Shown piece after piece: positions 16,081-24,469 of a DNA stretch of 64,000 nucleotides (within the stretch, counting starts at the first letter, position 1; every line of letters begins with the position of its first letter). The translations under genes were made by a program, and so were the position numbers. The notes below the pieces were generated by a model, which was not told the DNA's origin, ran no database searches, and was given only the letters and a program-made list of their open reading frames with translations. The stretch is taken from assembly GCA_018401735.1 (NCBI GenBank), contig JAGYKI010000011.1, positions 36,941 through 100,940 of the forward strand, given 5' to 3'. The stretch comes from Schleiferiaceae bacterium (GTDB taxonomy: Bacteria; Bacteroidota; Bacteroidia; Flavobacteriales; Schleiferiaceae).

Positions 16081-17836
16081 TTACCAAGTCGTATTCCATG
16101 CGCATTTGCATGCCTTTGCGGCTTTGTGCTTGCTCTAAGAGCTCGAGGTAATGCCCAAATTCTCCCAATTCAGCTTTAATGCTTGCGCCGCCCATTTGGT
16201 CTGAGAATTCTTTAATAAATGCTTGCAATGGATCTTCTAATTCGGGATAGGTTACCACGGAATAGCCTTCTTCTAAACCTGCTTTTTCAGCAGCAATATT
16301 TATGGCGTCGCTTAATCCACCGATAAGATCCACCAATCCTAATTCTTTCGCCCTAAGGCCAGAGTAAACTCTTCCTTGCCCGATGCTATCTACAAAAGCA
16401 AGGTCTAAACCACGTCCAGCAGCAACCCTACTTTTGAAGGTGCCGTAAATATTGTCAACCTGACGAATCAAGATTCTACGTTCCGAAGGACTTAAATCGC
16501 GATCGATGGTACCGATATCGGAATGAGTATTTGTTTTTACCGTTTCGATGTTAATTCCCAGTTTCTCATTCATAAGGTCTTGCGCGGTAAAAAATAAGCC
16601 AAAGGCACCAATACTTCCGGTTACGGTATTGGGCTGCGCCAAAATTGTATCGGCGAAGCATGCGATATAATATCCACCACTAGCGGCTACATCTCCCATG
16701 GAGGCGATTACAGGTTTTTCGGTGCGGGCAAGGTCTACTTCACGCCAAATTACTTCCGAGGCAAGGGCGCTACCGCCGGGGCTGTTTACTCTTAAAACAA
16801 TGGCTTTTACTTTATCGTTTAAACGCGCCTGACGCACCGCTGCAGCAATGCGATCAGATCCTATTATATACTCGCTGCCTTCGCCGCCACGTATCTCGCC
16901 TTGAGCAATAATAACGGCCACTCTTTGATCGCTATATTCGCTATTACCGTTTAAATCTAGCTGTTTGGCATATTTGGCAGGGCTAATAAAGTTCACCGCG
17001 CTAAATTTTTCGCTTTCGCTAGATTGGGTTAAAAGATCTTGAATTTGATCATAATAGGCTAATCCATCAATTAAACCTAGTTCTTTGGCTGCATGGACGT
17101 TAGTTAGTAAGCTATCTGCCGTAAGGTTCAACTGGGCAATGCTAATCCCTTTCGATTCGGCTAAATCACTGAGGTAAGTTCCCCAAAAGGAATTAAGTAA
17201 TTCGCTTAATTGCATGCGGTTGGAATTAGACATTTCATCTAGAAGGTAGGGTTCTACCGCACTTTTAAATTTGTTACCAGTAGCTCTAAGAACAACCGGT
17301 TTTACCCCTAATTTCTCTAGTGCTTTGCGGTAATAGGTAACGGAAGCACTTAGTCCTGAGAATTCTAAAATACCTTCGGGGTTTAAAAAAAAGCTGTCGG
17401 CAACGGAGCTTAGATATAATCCTTTTTGCGTTAGTATTTCACTGTAACCGTAGATGAATTTTCCAGAAGACTTGAAATCAATGAGGGCATCACGTATTTC
17501 TTTAAGCGTCGCATTTCCTGCGAGGGGAACACCGCCATCGAGATAGATGCCGATAATTTTCGGATCATCTTGGGCCGACTTTAAAGCACTAATGATGCTG
17601 GTAAGACCATTGGCTCTTTTTGGACTGCCTGATAGCGGGTCGAATTGCGCGAAGGGATTATCTTGGGCCCTATCTACAAAAGTGGCATTCAGATCAATAT
17701 GAAGTATGCTTTTGTCTTTAATTTCCAATTCAGGACTGCTAATTGAAGCGATAGAAGCAAAAAGTAGGAATATCAAGAAGAGGAGTATTGCGCCACCAAT
17801 AATGGAGGCGAGTAACATTTTAAGGAAGGATTTCAT
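16073..17836 (-). CDS. sppA: Signal peptide peptidase SppA, long (67K) type
   Basis: A membrane-anchored Ser/Lys protease that degrades cleaved signal peptides. The N-terminal anchor is residues 1-30 (MKSFLKMLLASIIGGAILLF). The duplicated ClpP-like domains carry the catalytic Lys in NKFKSAVEPYL (first half) and the catalytic Ser in GDVAASGGYYIACFA (second half), with VNSPGGSALASE before it. I place the start at the ATG at 17836; an upstream in-frame TTG at 17869 would add 11 residues before the anchor. Length 587 fits the long form. The gene is divergent from folK. Confidence 0.94.
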   Translation of the reverse strand: MKSFLKMLLASIIGGAILLFLIFLLFASIASISSPELEIKDKSILHIDLNATFVDRAQDNPFAQFDPLSGSPKRANGLTSIISALKSAQDDPKIIGIYLDGGVPLAGNATLKEIRDALIDFKSSGKFIYGYSEILTQKGLYLSSVADSFFLNPEGILEFSGLSASVTYYRKALEKLGVKPVVLRATGNKFKSAVEPYLLDEMSNSNRMQLSELLNSFWGTYLSDLAESKGISIAQLNLTADSLLTNVHAAKELGLIDGLAYYDQIQDLLTQSSESEKFSAVNFISPAKYAKQLDLNGNSEYSDQRVAVIIAQGEIRGGEGSEYIIGSDRIAAAVRQARLNDKVKAIVLRVNSPGGSALASEVIWREVDLARTEKPVIASMGDVAASGGYYIACFADTILAQPNTVTGSIGAFGLFFTAQDLMNEKLGINIETVKTNTHSDIGTIDRDLSPSERRILIRQVDNIYGTFKSRVAAGRGLDLAFVDSIGQGRVYSGLRAKELGLVDLIGGLSDAINIAAEKAGLEEGYSVVTYPELEDPLQAFIKEFSDQMGGASIKAELGEFGHYLELLEQAQSRKGMQMRMEYDLVID

Positions 17837-17847
17837 TTGAATATATT

Positions 17848-17855
17848 TAGTTTTG
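17848..17855 (+). promoter_or_regulatory. -7 box for folK
   Basis: TAGTTTTG fits TAnnTTTG. It overlaps the first in-frame TTG (17853), which argues that the folK start is a later TTG. No TTTG lies 19 bases upstream. Confidence 0.4.
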
Positions 17856-17888
17856 CGTTTATACAGCAATATTAAGTATTTGTTCAGT

Positions 17889-18395
17889 TTGCGAGAAATA
17901 AAAAGAGAAGCACATTTGCTGCTTGGCGGAAATTTAGGAGATGTGCAGAGGACTTTCGAAAAAGCTGAAGAATTTTTGTTAGGCTCTTTTACAATTCTGG
18001 GTAAATCTAGTTTATATCAAAGTGAACCTTGGGGAATGGTAAGTGAAAATCTATTTCTCAACCAAGTTTGGAAAGTAGAGACGTTATTTAGCCCGCAATT
18101 ACTTTTAGAAAAACTGCTAGCAGCAGAGCTTCAGTTTGGTAGGGAAAGATTAAGTCCTATGGTTGAGGGTTCTTATTTTGATCGGACTTTAGATATTGAT
18201 ATTCTGTTTATGGGTGACTTGGTTTTAAATTCTGATAAACTTGTGTTGCCTCACCCTAGATTACATTTACGTGCCTTTACTTTGCAAGCTTTAGTGGAGG
18301 TAGCCCCAGATTTTATTCATCCAGTTTTACTGAAATCCACTAGCTATCTTTTAGAAAACTGCACAGACCATGTTAAAGCGCGCAAGCTTGATTGA
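17889..18395 (+). CDS. folK: 2-amino-4-hydroxy-6-hydroxymethyldihydropteridine pyrophosphokinase
   Basis: HPPK transfers pyrophosphate from ATP to hydroxymethyl-dihydropterin in folate synthesis. Motifs are HLLLGGNLGDV, SSLYQSEPWG, FDRTLDIDILFMGD (the Mg-binding D-x-D) and LPHPRLHLRAFTLQAL. The frame opens at TTG 17853, but a TAnnTTTG box covers that codon. I choose TTG 17889, which gives MREIKREAHLLLGGN, the usual short lead before the Gly motif. There is no ATG option. It overlaps the next kinase gene by 26 bases, a folK-dNK pair I recognise from other Bacteroidota. Confidence 0.88.
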   Translation: MREIKREAHLLLGGNLGDVQRTFEKAEEFLLGSFTILGKSSLYQSEPWGMVSENLFLNQVWKVETLFSPQLLLEKLLAAELQFGRERLSPMVEGSYFDRTLDIDILFMGDLVLNSDKLVLPHPRLHLRAFTLQALVEVAPDFIHPVLLKSTSYLLENCTDHVKARKLD

Positions 18396-18996
18396 AGGGA
18401 AATACATTGCCATAGAGGGAAATATCGGGTCGGGTAAAACTACTTTAGCAAAGCTTCTATCAGAAAGGCTTAATGCACGCTTGGTTTTAGAAGAATTTGA
18501 AGAAAACCCTTTTTTAGGGCGTTTCTATGAAGATAAAGAGCGATTTGCCTTTTCGGTTGAAATGTCATTTTTGGCAGATCGCTATCATCAACTCAGTAAT
18601 TTACCCACTACACAAGATTTGTTTTTACCCAATTTGGTGGCTGATTACGCGCCTTTCAAGAGCTTAATTTTTGCCCAGAACAACCTGTCAGAAGTGGAAT
18701 TTCAGCTTTATCGAAAATTTTGGCAAATGGCTTTGGGTAAGGTTCGGCAACCTGATTTGTTAATTTTTCTGCATCGCCCGCTTGAATCATTATTGAGGAA
18801 TATTGACAAAAGAGGTCGTTTCTATGAAAAAAATATGAGTCATAACTATTTACTGAGGTTAAATGAAAGTTATGCCAGCTTTATTAAACAAAACTGGGCC
18901 TCCAAAGTCATCGATCTAAATGCGGACTCTTTTGATTTTTTACACTCCGAAAGTGATTTAGAACGGGTAGTTGACGCGGTTTTGGAGAAATACTGA
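18370..18996 (+). CDS. Deoxynucleoside kinase-like protein, copy 2, overlapping folK
   Basis: It belongs to the P-loop dNK family: IAIEGNIGSGKTTLAKLL is at about residues 14-31, VLEEFEENPFLGRFYEDKE follows, and the LID-like IDKRGRFYEKNMSHNYLLRL is near residue 145. The DR[ST] motif present in copy 1 (QDRTIYED) is replaced by LVADYAPFKSL, so the catalytic Asp-Arg pair is altered and the substrate may differ. 208 residues. It is translated from an ATG inside the end of folK, so translation is probably coupled. Confidence 0.85.
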   Translation: MLKRASLIEGKYIAIEGNIGSGKTTLAKLLSERLNARLVLEEFEENPFLGRFYEDKERFAFSVEMSFLADRYHQLSNLPTTQDLFLPNLVADYAPFKSLIFAQNNLSEVEFQLYRKFWQMALGKVRQPDLLIFLHRPLESLLRNIDKRGRFYEKNMSHNYLLRLNESYASFIKQNWASKVIDLNADSFDFLHSESDLERVVDAVLEKY

Positions 18997-19047
18997 TAAC
19001 CAAGATTAGAAATAATGGCTTTTGAGAATTAGAATTGCAATAAAAAA

Positions 19048-19077
19048 TTTGCGATTCCGTCACTTTTAGTACATTTG
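19048..19077 (+). promoter_or_regulatory. Promoter of the OmpA/TSP3 gene
   Basis: TTTG at 19048-19051, 18 bases, TACATTTG at 19070-19077. This is one base short of the ideal 19 spacing. It ends 40 bases before the ATG. Confidence 0.65.
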
Positions 19078-19117
19078 CAAAGCATTAATTGATGCAAAAC
19101 ATAACCCACTTATATTT

Positions 19118-20539
19118 ATGAAAAGAATAAATTTACTTTTCGGACTTGCCTTTTTTGGATTCGCTGCTAACGCTCAGACTGAAGAGGTGGTCCTTACAGA
19201 AGCTCACCCAAGTAACTTTCGCACTTGGTCGTTAGGCTTAAATGTTGGAGCTACTGCCTCTTTAGGAGATGCGGCTAGCTATTTTTTCGGCGACAAAACT
19301 GATGCAATGCCAAGTGGTGTTGGTGGTTTTGAAATTGGAGTACGTGGCCACTTAACCAAATGGTTTTCACCCATGATAGGTGTTTCGGGAACTGGTGGTT
19401 TTCACCAAACTTCGGGAACTGCTCCAAATTATTATTATGAAGGTGATTACTTAGATGGTGATATCAGTTTAGCATTCAATCTAACAAATATGTTTCTATA
19501 CGGTAGAGAATACCAAAGAAAGCATGCAATGATATTCACGGTAGGTCTTGGAGCTACTTATTTGGCAGCAACCGGCTTTGATGAAGCAGGCACCCAAGTA
19601 AGTTCAGTTGGTGGCGACAAACTATCCAGTGCAAGAGCTTTTACTACCGTGATTCCCTTGAAATTATGGTACAAACGTCAATTGAATGAAACATGGGATT
19701 TAGATATCCTTTACCGCAATACCTTTGCTCTTATTGATGGCGCTGATGCTTTAGGTAAAGGAGTGAATTCTGATTTCTTCGGTTATTTCGGTGTTGGTGC
19801 TACTTATAACTTTGGTGACAAAGAAAAAAAGAACATCGTTTATTACAGTCCTTACGAAGGTTTGTTTGCTGATCTTAAAGAAATTAAAGACAATTACGGT
19901 AAACTTACCAATGATGACGATGGTGACGGTGTAAGTAACCTATTCGACGTGGATAATTCTACTCCAGCTGGTGTTAAAGTCGCTGCTAACGGAGCTCCAA
20001 TGGATAGCGATGGTGATGGTATTCCTGATTACATGGATGCTGATCCATTCACCGCCAAAGGTGCTAAAGTTGATGCTGAAGGTCGTGCTATTGATTCTGA
20101 TGGCGATGGTGTAGGTGATTATATGGATGCTGAGCCAAACACTCCTAAGGGCGCTTTAGTGAACTTCAATGGTGTTTCTGTTGCTAGTGCTGCCAATGCT
20201 GGAAGTGGTGGTGTAGGTGCTTACATGCCTTCAGTATTCTTTAACTTTAACAGTGTTTCTGTTACTGATGCTAATTACTTGAGATTAGCAGCAATTGCTA
20301 ATGCATTAAAATCTAATCCTAATGTGAATATTGTATTAACTGGTCACAGTGATGCAACTGGCGCAGAAGAGTATAACAAGACTTTAGGTCAGCGCCGTGC
20401 TGATGCAGTAGCAAAAGAATTAACTCAAGTATTTGGAATTGATGCTTCTCGTATCGAAACTAAATCCAGCGGTGAGTCTGAGCCATTGGCTAATGGTCAC
20501 AATAACATCAACCGTAGAGTTGACGTATCGGTAAAATAA
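19118..20539 (+). CDS. OmpA-family outer membrane protein with TSP3 calcium repeats
   Basis: A major outer-membrane protein type. A signal peptide ending FAANA-Q is followed by an N-terminal beta-barrel (about residues 25-245) with alternating aromatic strands. Three Asp-rich thrombospondin-3 type repeats follow (DDDGDGVSNLFDVD, DSDGDGIPDYMDAD, DSDGDGVGDYMDAE; about 265-350), likely calcium-binding. The C-terminal OmpA domain (about 365-473) has VNIVLTGHSDATGAEEYNKT, LGQRRADAV and NNINRRVDV for peptidoglycan binding. It has its own promoter and a strong terminator, so it is probably monocistronic and highly expressed. Confidence 0.94.
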   Translation: MKRINLLFGLAFFGFAANAQTEEVVLTEAHPSNFRTWSLGLNVGATASLGDAASYFFGDKTDAMPSGVGGFEIGVRGHLTKWFSPMIGVSGTGGFHQTSGTAPNYYYEGDYLDGDISLAFNLTNMFLYGREYQRKHAMIFTVGLGATYLAATGFDEAGTQVSSVGGDKLSSARAFTTVIPLKLWYKRQLNETWDLDILYRNTFALIDGADALGKGVNSDFFGYFGVGATYNFGDKEKKNIVYYSPYEGLFADLKEIKDNYGKLTNDDDGDGVSNLFDVDNSTPAGVKVAANGAPMDSDGDGIPDYMDADPFTAKGAKVDAEGRAIDSDGDGVGDYMDAEPNTPKGALVNFNGVSVASAANAGSGGVGAYMPSVFFNFNSVSVTDANYLRLAAIANALKSNPNVNIVLTGHSDATGAEEYNKTLGQRRADAVAKELTQVFGIDASRIETKSSGESEPLANGHNNINRRVDVSVK

Positions 20540-20558
20540 GACAAGATTTTGATATTTT

Positions 20559-20587
20559 AAAAGGCTCCCAAGTGGGAGCCTTTTTTA
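20559..20587 (+). terminator. Terminator of the OmpA/TSP3 gene
   Basis: Stem AAAAGGCTCCC / GGGAGCCTTTT with a short loop, followed by TTTTTTATTT, 19 bases after the stop. Confidence 0.92.
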
Positions 20588-20611
20588 TTTTATATCAAGT
20601 TCGACCTTAGC

Positions 20612-20876
20612 TAACGTGAATTCGACGTAAAATCAGGCCTCAGCCCCCTTGTAAATAGTCGATTTCGAGCCTATGCCGTGAAGCAATAGCGGGCTATTGC
20701 AAGAAGCAGAGGCGCGGAAAGCCGCTTTTTAGAAGGGGCATAAATGGATTTTCCAATAAAAGTGAAAATACTTCATCTAGTTCATTTGCTGTAGCCCGCT
20801 ACAGCTGCACGATCTAGACCTGTCTTTTCTTTTTATTGAAAATCTGAGGCTATGATTTATAGTCGAACTCACGTTA
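20612..20876 (+). repeat. Modular inverted-repeat element, copy 1 (modules A-B-C-D)
   Basis: The longest copy, 265 bases. The left end TAACGTGAATTCGACGT... (20612-20643) and right end ...AGTCGAACTCACGTTA (20844-20876) are imperfect inverted repeats of about 33 bases. Module B (about 20645-20755) has the hairpin GCAATAGC-GG-GCTATTGC, a GCGG-AAAG-CCGC stem, and an outer TATGCC/GGCATA pairing. Module C (about 20756-20840) has GCTGTAG-CCCG-CTACAGC inside a TCTAG/CTAGA pairing. It lies between convergent genes. No open reading frame or transposase is inside. Confidence 0.88.
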
Positions 20877-20961
20877 AATAGACAAAGAAACAATGGCGCG
20901 CGATAATCTAAGTAGTTAAACGTTAGGTGTTTCTGTTAGGAGTCACTGTTTTTGAGTGTCT

Positions 20962-21005
20962 GCGGGAATTAGATTCTGATTTTAATCTATAGTCGAACTC
21001 GTGTT
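20962..21005 (+). repeat. Solo right-end remnant of the modular element
   Basis: Bases near 20972-21005 read TCTGA...TATAGTCGAACTCGTGTTA, matching the D end of the element (TATAGTCGAACTCACGTTA) with two changes. No matching left end is clear upstream, so this looks like a decayed copy directly beside copy 1. Confidence 0.65.
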
Positions 21006-21528
21006 ATAAAGTCTTTCGGATATAATCCCATAATATGATGCCCGCACTAACGGAAATATTTAAGGAATGCTTGGTGCCAAATTGCGGGATTTCAATCGCA
21101 CCATCGCAAAAGCTCAGTACTTCATCGCTTACGCCGCTTACTTCGTTGCCAAAGACGAAAATTTGCTTCCAGGCTAAATTAGGTTGCCAATCGTTGAGCA
21201 TAATAGAATTGGTAGTTTGCTCCACGGCCCATATTTGATAGCCATCTGCCTTGAGCGCCGCCAAGCCAGATAGGCCATGCGGCATTGCTTCCCATGCTAC
21301 CGAATCGGTAGCTCCTAAGGCGGTTTTACGCATTTCTTTTACGGGTTCGGGACTAAGACCGCCAAGGTAGATTTTCTCGCAACGAAAGGCATCAGCACTG
21401 CGGAAAACGGATCCAACATTTAAAATACTGCGAATATCATCTAAGGCAATGCTAAAAGGATGTTTCTTACTTTCTTTATATTCTTCCGCAGTCATTCTAT
21501 TTAGCTCGCTCATGCGTAACTTTCTCAT
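21004..21528 (-). CDS. TrmH/SpoU-family RNA 2'-O-methyltransferase
   Basis: A SAM-dependent methyltransferase with the SPOUT knot. Motif 1 is LDDIRSILNVGSVFRSADAF (substrate-binding Asn and Arg), motif 2 is FVFGNEVSGVSDEVL, and motif 3 is IEIPQFGTKHSLNISVSAGI. The 174 residues make a minimal catalytic domain with no N-terminal RNA-binding extension. It acts on tRNA or rRNA; the target nucleotide cannot be told. It is divergent from mutS, with 39 bases between starts. Confidence 0.88.
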   Translation of the reverse strand: MRKLRMSELNRMTAEEYKESKKHPFSIALDDIRSILNVGSVFRSADAFRCEKIYLGGLSPEPVKEMRKTALGATDSVAWEAMPHGLSGLAALKADGYQIWAVEQTTNSIMLNDWQPNLAWKQIFVFGNEVSGVSDEVLSFCDGAIEIPQFGTKHSLNISVSAGIILWDYIRKTL

Positions 21529-21567
21529 AGCTTATAGTATTTTAGCCAAAGATCAAAAGTACTTTAA

Positions 21568-23967
21568 TTGACTACGAAAAGTAAGCAAGAGACGCCTTTA
21601 ATGCGGCAGTATAACGAGATAAAAACCAAGCATCCCGATGCTTTGTTATTATTTCGGGTGGGTGATTTTTACGAAACCTTCGGTGAGGACGCCATCCGCG
21701 CAAGCAAAATTTTGGGAATTGTTTTAACCAAACGAGCCAATGGCGCTGCGGCTAAAACCGAACTGGCGGGTTTTCCGCATCATTCCTTAGATACTTATCT
21801 GCCGAAACTTGTGAGAGCGGGATTGCGGGTAGCGATTTGCGACCAGTTAGAAGATCCTAAACAGACCAAAAACATTGTGAAAAGGGGCGTAACAGAATTG
21901 GTTACGCCAGGCTTAACTACCAATGATCAGGTTTTACAAAGTGGGAGGAATAATTTTCTTTGTGCGATCCATATTACGGGTGGCATGCAGGGTATTGCTT
22001 TTTGCGATATCTCTACCGGGGAGCTTATGGTGGCCCAGGGAAGTCATGAATATATCGATAAACTGATTCAAAGCTTAAGACCTGCGGAAATCATTTACTC
22101 ACGCACCAAGCGTGATGTTTATAATGAATTGTATCAGGGTAAACATTATTCGTATTCACTCGATGATTGGGTTTTTCAAGAGGATTTTGCGCAGCAGAAT
22201 TTATTAAGCCATTTTCAAGTTAGCTCCCTTAAAGGCTATGGGATTGAAGATCTGCGTGAAGCGATAATTGCTTGCGGGGCGGTTTTTCACTATATGAAGG
22301 AAACCCAGCACAATCGTTTGCAACATATTAGTTCACTGAGTAGAATTGATCACCGTGATTATGTGTGGATGGACCGATTTACCGTGCGAAATTTAGAGAT
22401 TTTCGACTCCAATGCGCCTAATGGTAAATCACTATATGATGTAATAAATTTCACTGCTTCTCCCATGGGCTCGCGTTTATTGCAGCGATGGATGGCGATG
22501 CCTTTACTAGACTTAGCTCAGATTGAAAAACGGCAAGTGATAGTGGATACCTATTATAAGAGTATCGATCTTTTAGAAAGCACGCGCGATCATTTGGCGG
22601 AAATCAACGACCTAGAACGTTTGGCAGTAAAGCTTAGCACGGGTAAGATTTTGCCCAAGGAGCTGCTGCAACTAAAAGAAGGCATTATGCTTTCCAATGA
22701 AATTAAAAGTTTAGGCACTGCGGTAGATGGCGATCTAAAAGAGTTTTGCGATAAATTGTGGACAGGCCTAGATTTTATTGCTACCATAACCGATCGACTG
22801 AAGGAAGAACCTTCCAATAATTTCAACAAGGGAGAAGTAATGCGTCAGGGTTTTTCGGCCGATTTAGACGAATTGCGCGAATTGGTTTATCATGGGAAGG
22901 ATAAACTTTTGGGAATTCAGAATAGAGAAAGTCAGGCAACGGGTATTACCAATCTTAAAATTGCTTTTAATAACGTTTTTGGCTACTATTTAGAGGTTCG
23001 CAATAGCCAGAAAGATAAGGTTCCAGAGGAGTGGATCCGCAAGCAAACCTTGGTAAACGCGGAACGTTACATTACCCCGGAGCTAAAAGAGTATGAAGCG
23101 AAAATTTTAGGAGCTGAAGAGAAAATTGTAAGTCTAGAACAAGGGCTATACGAGGATCTTTTAAATGAATGCCGCAAGTCATTAGCACAAATTCAAGCCA
23201 ATGCCCGCTTGCTGGCTCAAATCGACTGTCTTTCTGCTTTCGCAGAATTGGCCAAGAAGCGGAATTACCATTTGCCTAGTATCAATGAGGGGACCAGCCT
23301 TTCGATTACAGAAGGGCGTCACCCTGTTATAGAGCAAAGTCTGCCTAGTGGAGCTGAGTATATTTCCAATAGCCTAGAGCTAAATCGGGAAGAACAACAA
23401 CTATTAATGATTACCGGCCCTAACATGTCGGGTAAATCTGCATTACTAAGGCAAAGCGCTTTAATCTGTTTGCTTGCGCAGATGGGTTCTTTTGTGCCGG
23501 CTAAGGCTGCCGAATTAGGATTGGTCGATAAGATATTCGTGCGCGTGGGGGCTTCTGATAATATTTCTCAGGGCGAATCTACCTTTATGGTAGAAATGAA
23601 TGAGACGGCAAGTATTTTGAATAATCTTTCCGAAAGGAGTTTAGTGGTTCTTGATGAGATAGGACGTGGTACTAGCACTTACGATGGCATTAGCATCGCT
23701 TGGAGTATCGCGGAGTTTTTGCATGAACACCCAAGCCGGGCAAAAACATTATTTGCAACCCATTACCACGAGCTAAACGAAATGGCAAATTTGTTCGAGC
23801 GCATCCATAATTATAATGTGAGTGTAAAGGAGGTAGGCGATAAAATTATCTTTATGCGCAAATTAAGGCAGGGCGGCAGTGCGCATAGTTTTGGAATTCA
23901 TGTAGCAAAAATGGCGGGCATGCCTAATTTGGTTTTAAATCGTGCCGAAAAATATTGGCCGAATTAG
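21568..23967 (+). CDS. mutS: DNA mismatch repair protein MutS, truncated by a -1 frameshift
   Basis: MutS recognises mismatches and signals via ATP-dependent clamp formation. The mismatch-binding N-domain FRVGDFYETFGEDA (Phe-x-Glu) is at about residues 28-41, Walker A TGPNMSGKSALLRQ near 614, Walker B LVVLDEIGRGTSTYDG, and the signature ATHYHELNEM follows. The start is TTG at 21568, which keeps the conserved ETPLMRQYNEIK lead. After HRAEK-type NRAEK the frame runs into WPN-stop. An A5 run at 23948-23952 where A6 would continue ILAELESS explains it. The lost C-terminal 70 residues continue in the next entry. It is either a real mutation or an assembly error. Confidence 0.95.
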   Translation: MTTKSKQETPLMRQYNEIKTKHPDALLLFRVGDFYETFGEDAIRASKILGIVLTKRANGAAAKTELAGFPHHSLDTYLPKLVRAGLRVAICDQLEDPKQTKNIVKRGVTELVTPGLTTNDQVLQSGRNNFLCAIHITGGMQGIAFCDISTGELMVAQGSHEYIDKLIQSLRPAEIIYSRTKRDVYNELYQGKHYSYSLDDWVFQEDFAQQNLLSHFQVSSLKGYGIEDLREAIIACGAVFHYMKETQHNRLQHISSLSRIDHRDYVWMDRFTVRNLEIFDSNAPNGKSLYDVINFTASPMGSRLLQRWMAMPLLDLAQIEKRQVIVDTYYKSIDLLESTRDHLAEINDLERLAVKLSTGKILPKELLQLKEGIMLSNEIKSLGTAVDGDLKEFCDKLWTGLDFIATITDRLKEEPSNNFNKGEVMRQGFSADLDELRELVYHGKDKLLGIQNRESQATGITNLKIAFNNVFGYYLEVRNSQKDKVPEEWIRKQTLVNAERYITPELKEYEAKILGAEEKIVSLEQGLYEDLLNECRKSLAQIQANARLLAQIDCLSAFAELAKKRNYHLPSINEGTSLSITEGRHPVIEQSLPSGAEYISNSLELNREEQQLLMITGPNMSGKSALLRQSALICLLAQMGSFVPAKAAELGLVDKIFVRVGASDNISQGESTFMVEMNETASILNNLSERSLVVLDEIGRGTSTYDGISIAWSIAEFLHEHPSRAKTLFATHYHELNEMANLFERIHNYNVSVKEVGDKIIFMRKLRQGGSAHSFGIHVAKMAGMPNLVLNRAEKYWPN

Positions 23968-24167
23968 AAAGTAGTCGGGCGAAGGGAAAAGATGCTGGGC
24001 AAGCCATTAAGCAAGCCAAAGATGATATGCAGCTGAGCTTCTTTAAGTTAGATGATCCGATTTTAGAAGATATACGAGTAGATATTCAAAATTTAGATAT
24101 CAATACCCTTACGCCAGTGGAGGCCTTGATGAAGCTAAATGAAATAAAGAAAAAAATTGGTCTATAA
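23955..24167 (+). pseudogene. mutS: Detached C-terminal fragment of MutS (different frame)
   Basis: Read in the frame one base off, the sequence continues MutS: LAELESSRAKGKDAGQAIKQ, then DDMQLSFFKLDDP and LTPVEALMKLNEIKKKIGL. QLSFF matches the beta-clamp-binding motif of MutS, and the final helices are the usual C-terminal end. Joining both parts with one added A gives about 866 residues, normal for MutS. It has no start codon of its own besides TTG, so independent expression is unlikely. Confidence 0.9.
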
Positions 24168-24169
24168 TG

Positions 24170-24201
24170 TTGTGTGGTTTTTGAAAATCATATTATATTT
24201 G
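24170..24201 (+). promoter_or_regulatory. Promoter of the tRNA-Gly/tRNA-Leu unit
   Basis: TATATTTG at 24194-24201 is a perfect TAnnTTTG. A TTG at 24170-24172 lies 21 bases upstream as a candidate -33. The tRNA starts 60 bases on. Confidence 0.5.
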
Positions 24202-24261
24202 CCGTCCCAAACGCAAGGAGGGAAGTTCTTTTAAGAAGTCTAATTGTAAAATTAGCAAAAT

Positions 24262-24334
<73 letters not shown>

Positions 24335-24335
24335 C

Positions 24336-24364
24336 AAAAACCCCTCTTTGGAGGGGTTTTTATT
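24336..24364 (+). terminator. Terminator-like hairpin between the two tRNAs
   Basis: AAAAACCCCTC-TTTG-GAGGGGTTTTT, directly after tRNA-Gly. It may end part of the transcripts or serve in processing, since tRNA-Leu follows within ten bases. Confidence 0.8.
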
Positions 24365-24371
24365 TAGGTTC

Positions 24372-24456
24372 GCCCTGGTGGTGGAATTGGTAGACACGCG
24401 GGACTTAAAATCCCGTGACCATTGCGGTCGTGCGGGTTCAAGTCCCGCCTGGGGCA
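24372..24456 (+). tRNA. tRNA-Leu (anticodon TAA)
   Basis: An 85-nt class II tRNA: acceptor GCCCTGG/CTGGGGC, D-arm GGTGGAATTGGTAGACAC, anticodon loop ACTTAAAAT with TAA, a long variable arm TGACCATTGCGGTCG, T-loop GGTTCAAGTCC, discriminator A. CCA is not encoded. Confidence 0.95.
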
Positions 24457-24469
24457 CAATCACAAAATC

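Noticed and set aside
20588..21003. Possible insertion sequence or transposase gene in the gap after the OmpA/TSP3 gene
   Set aside because: No open frame of useful length on either strand; only the modular element and a remnant end are present.
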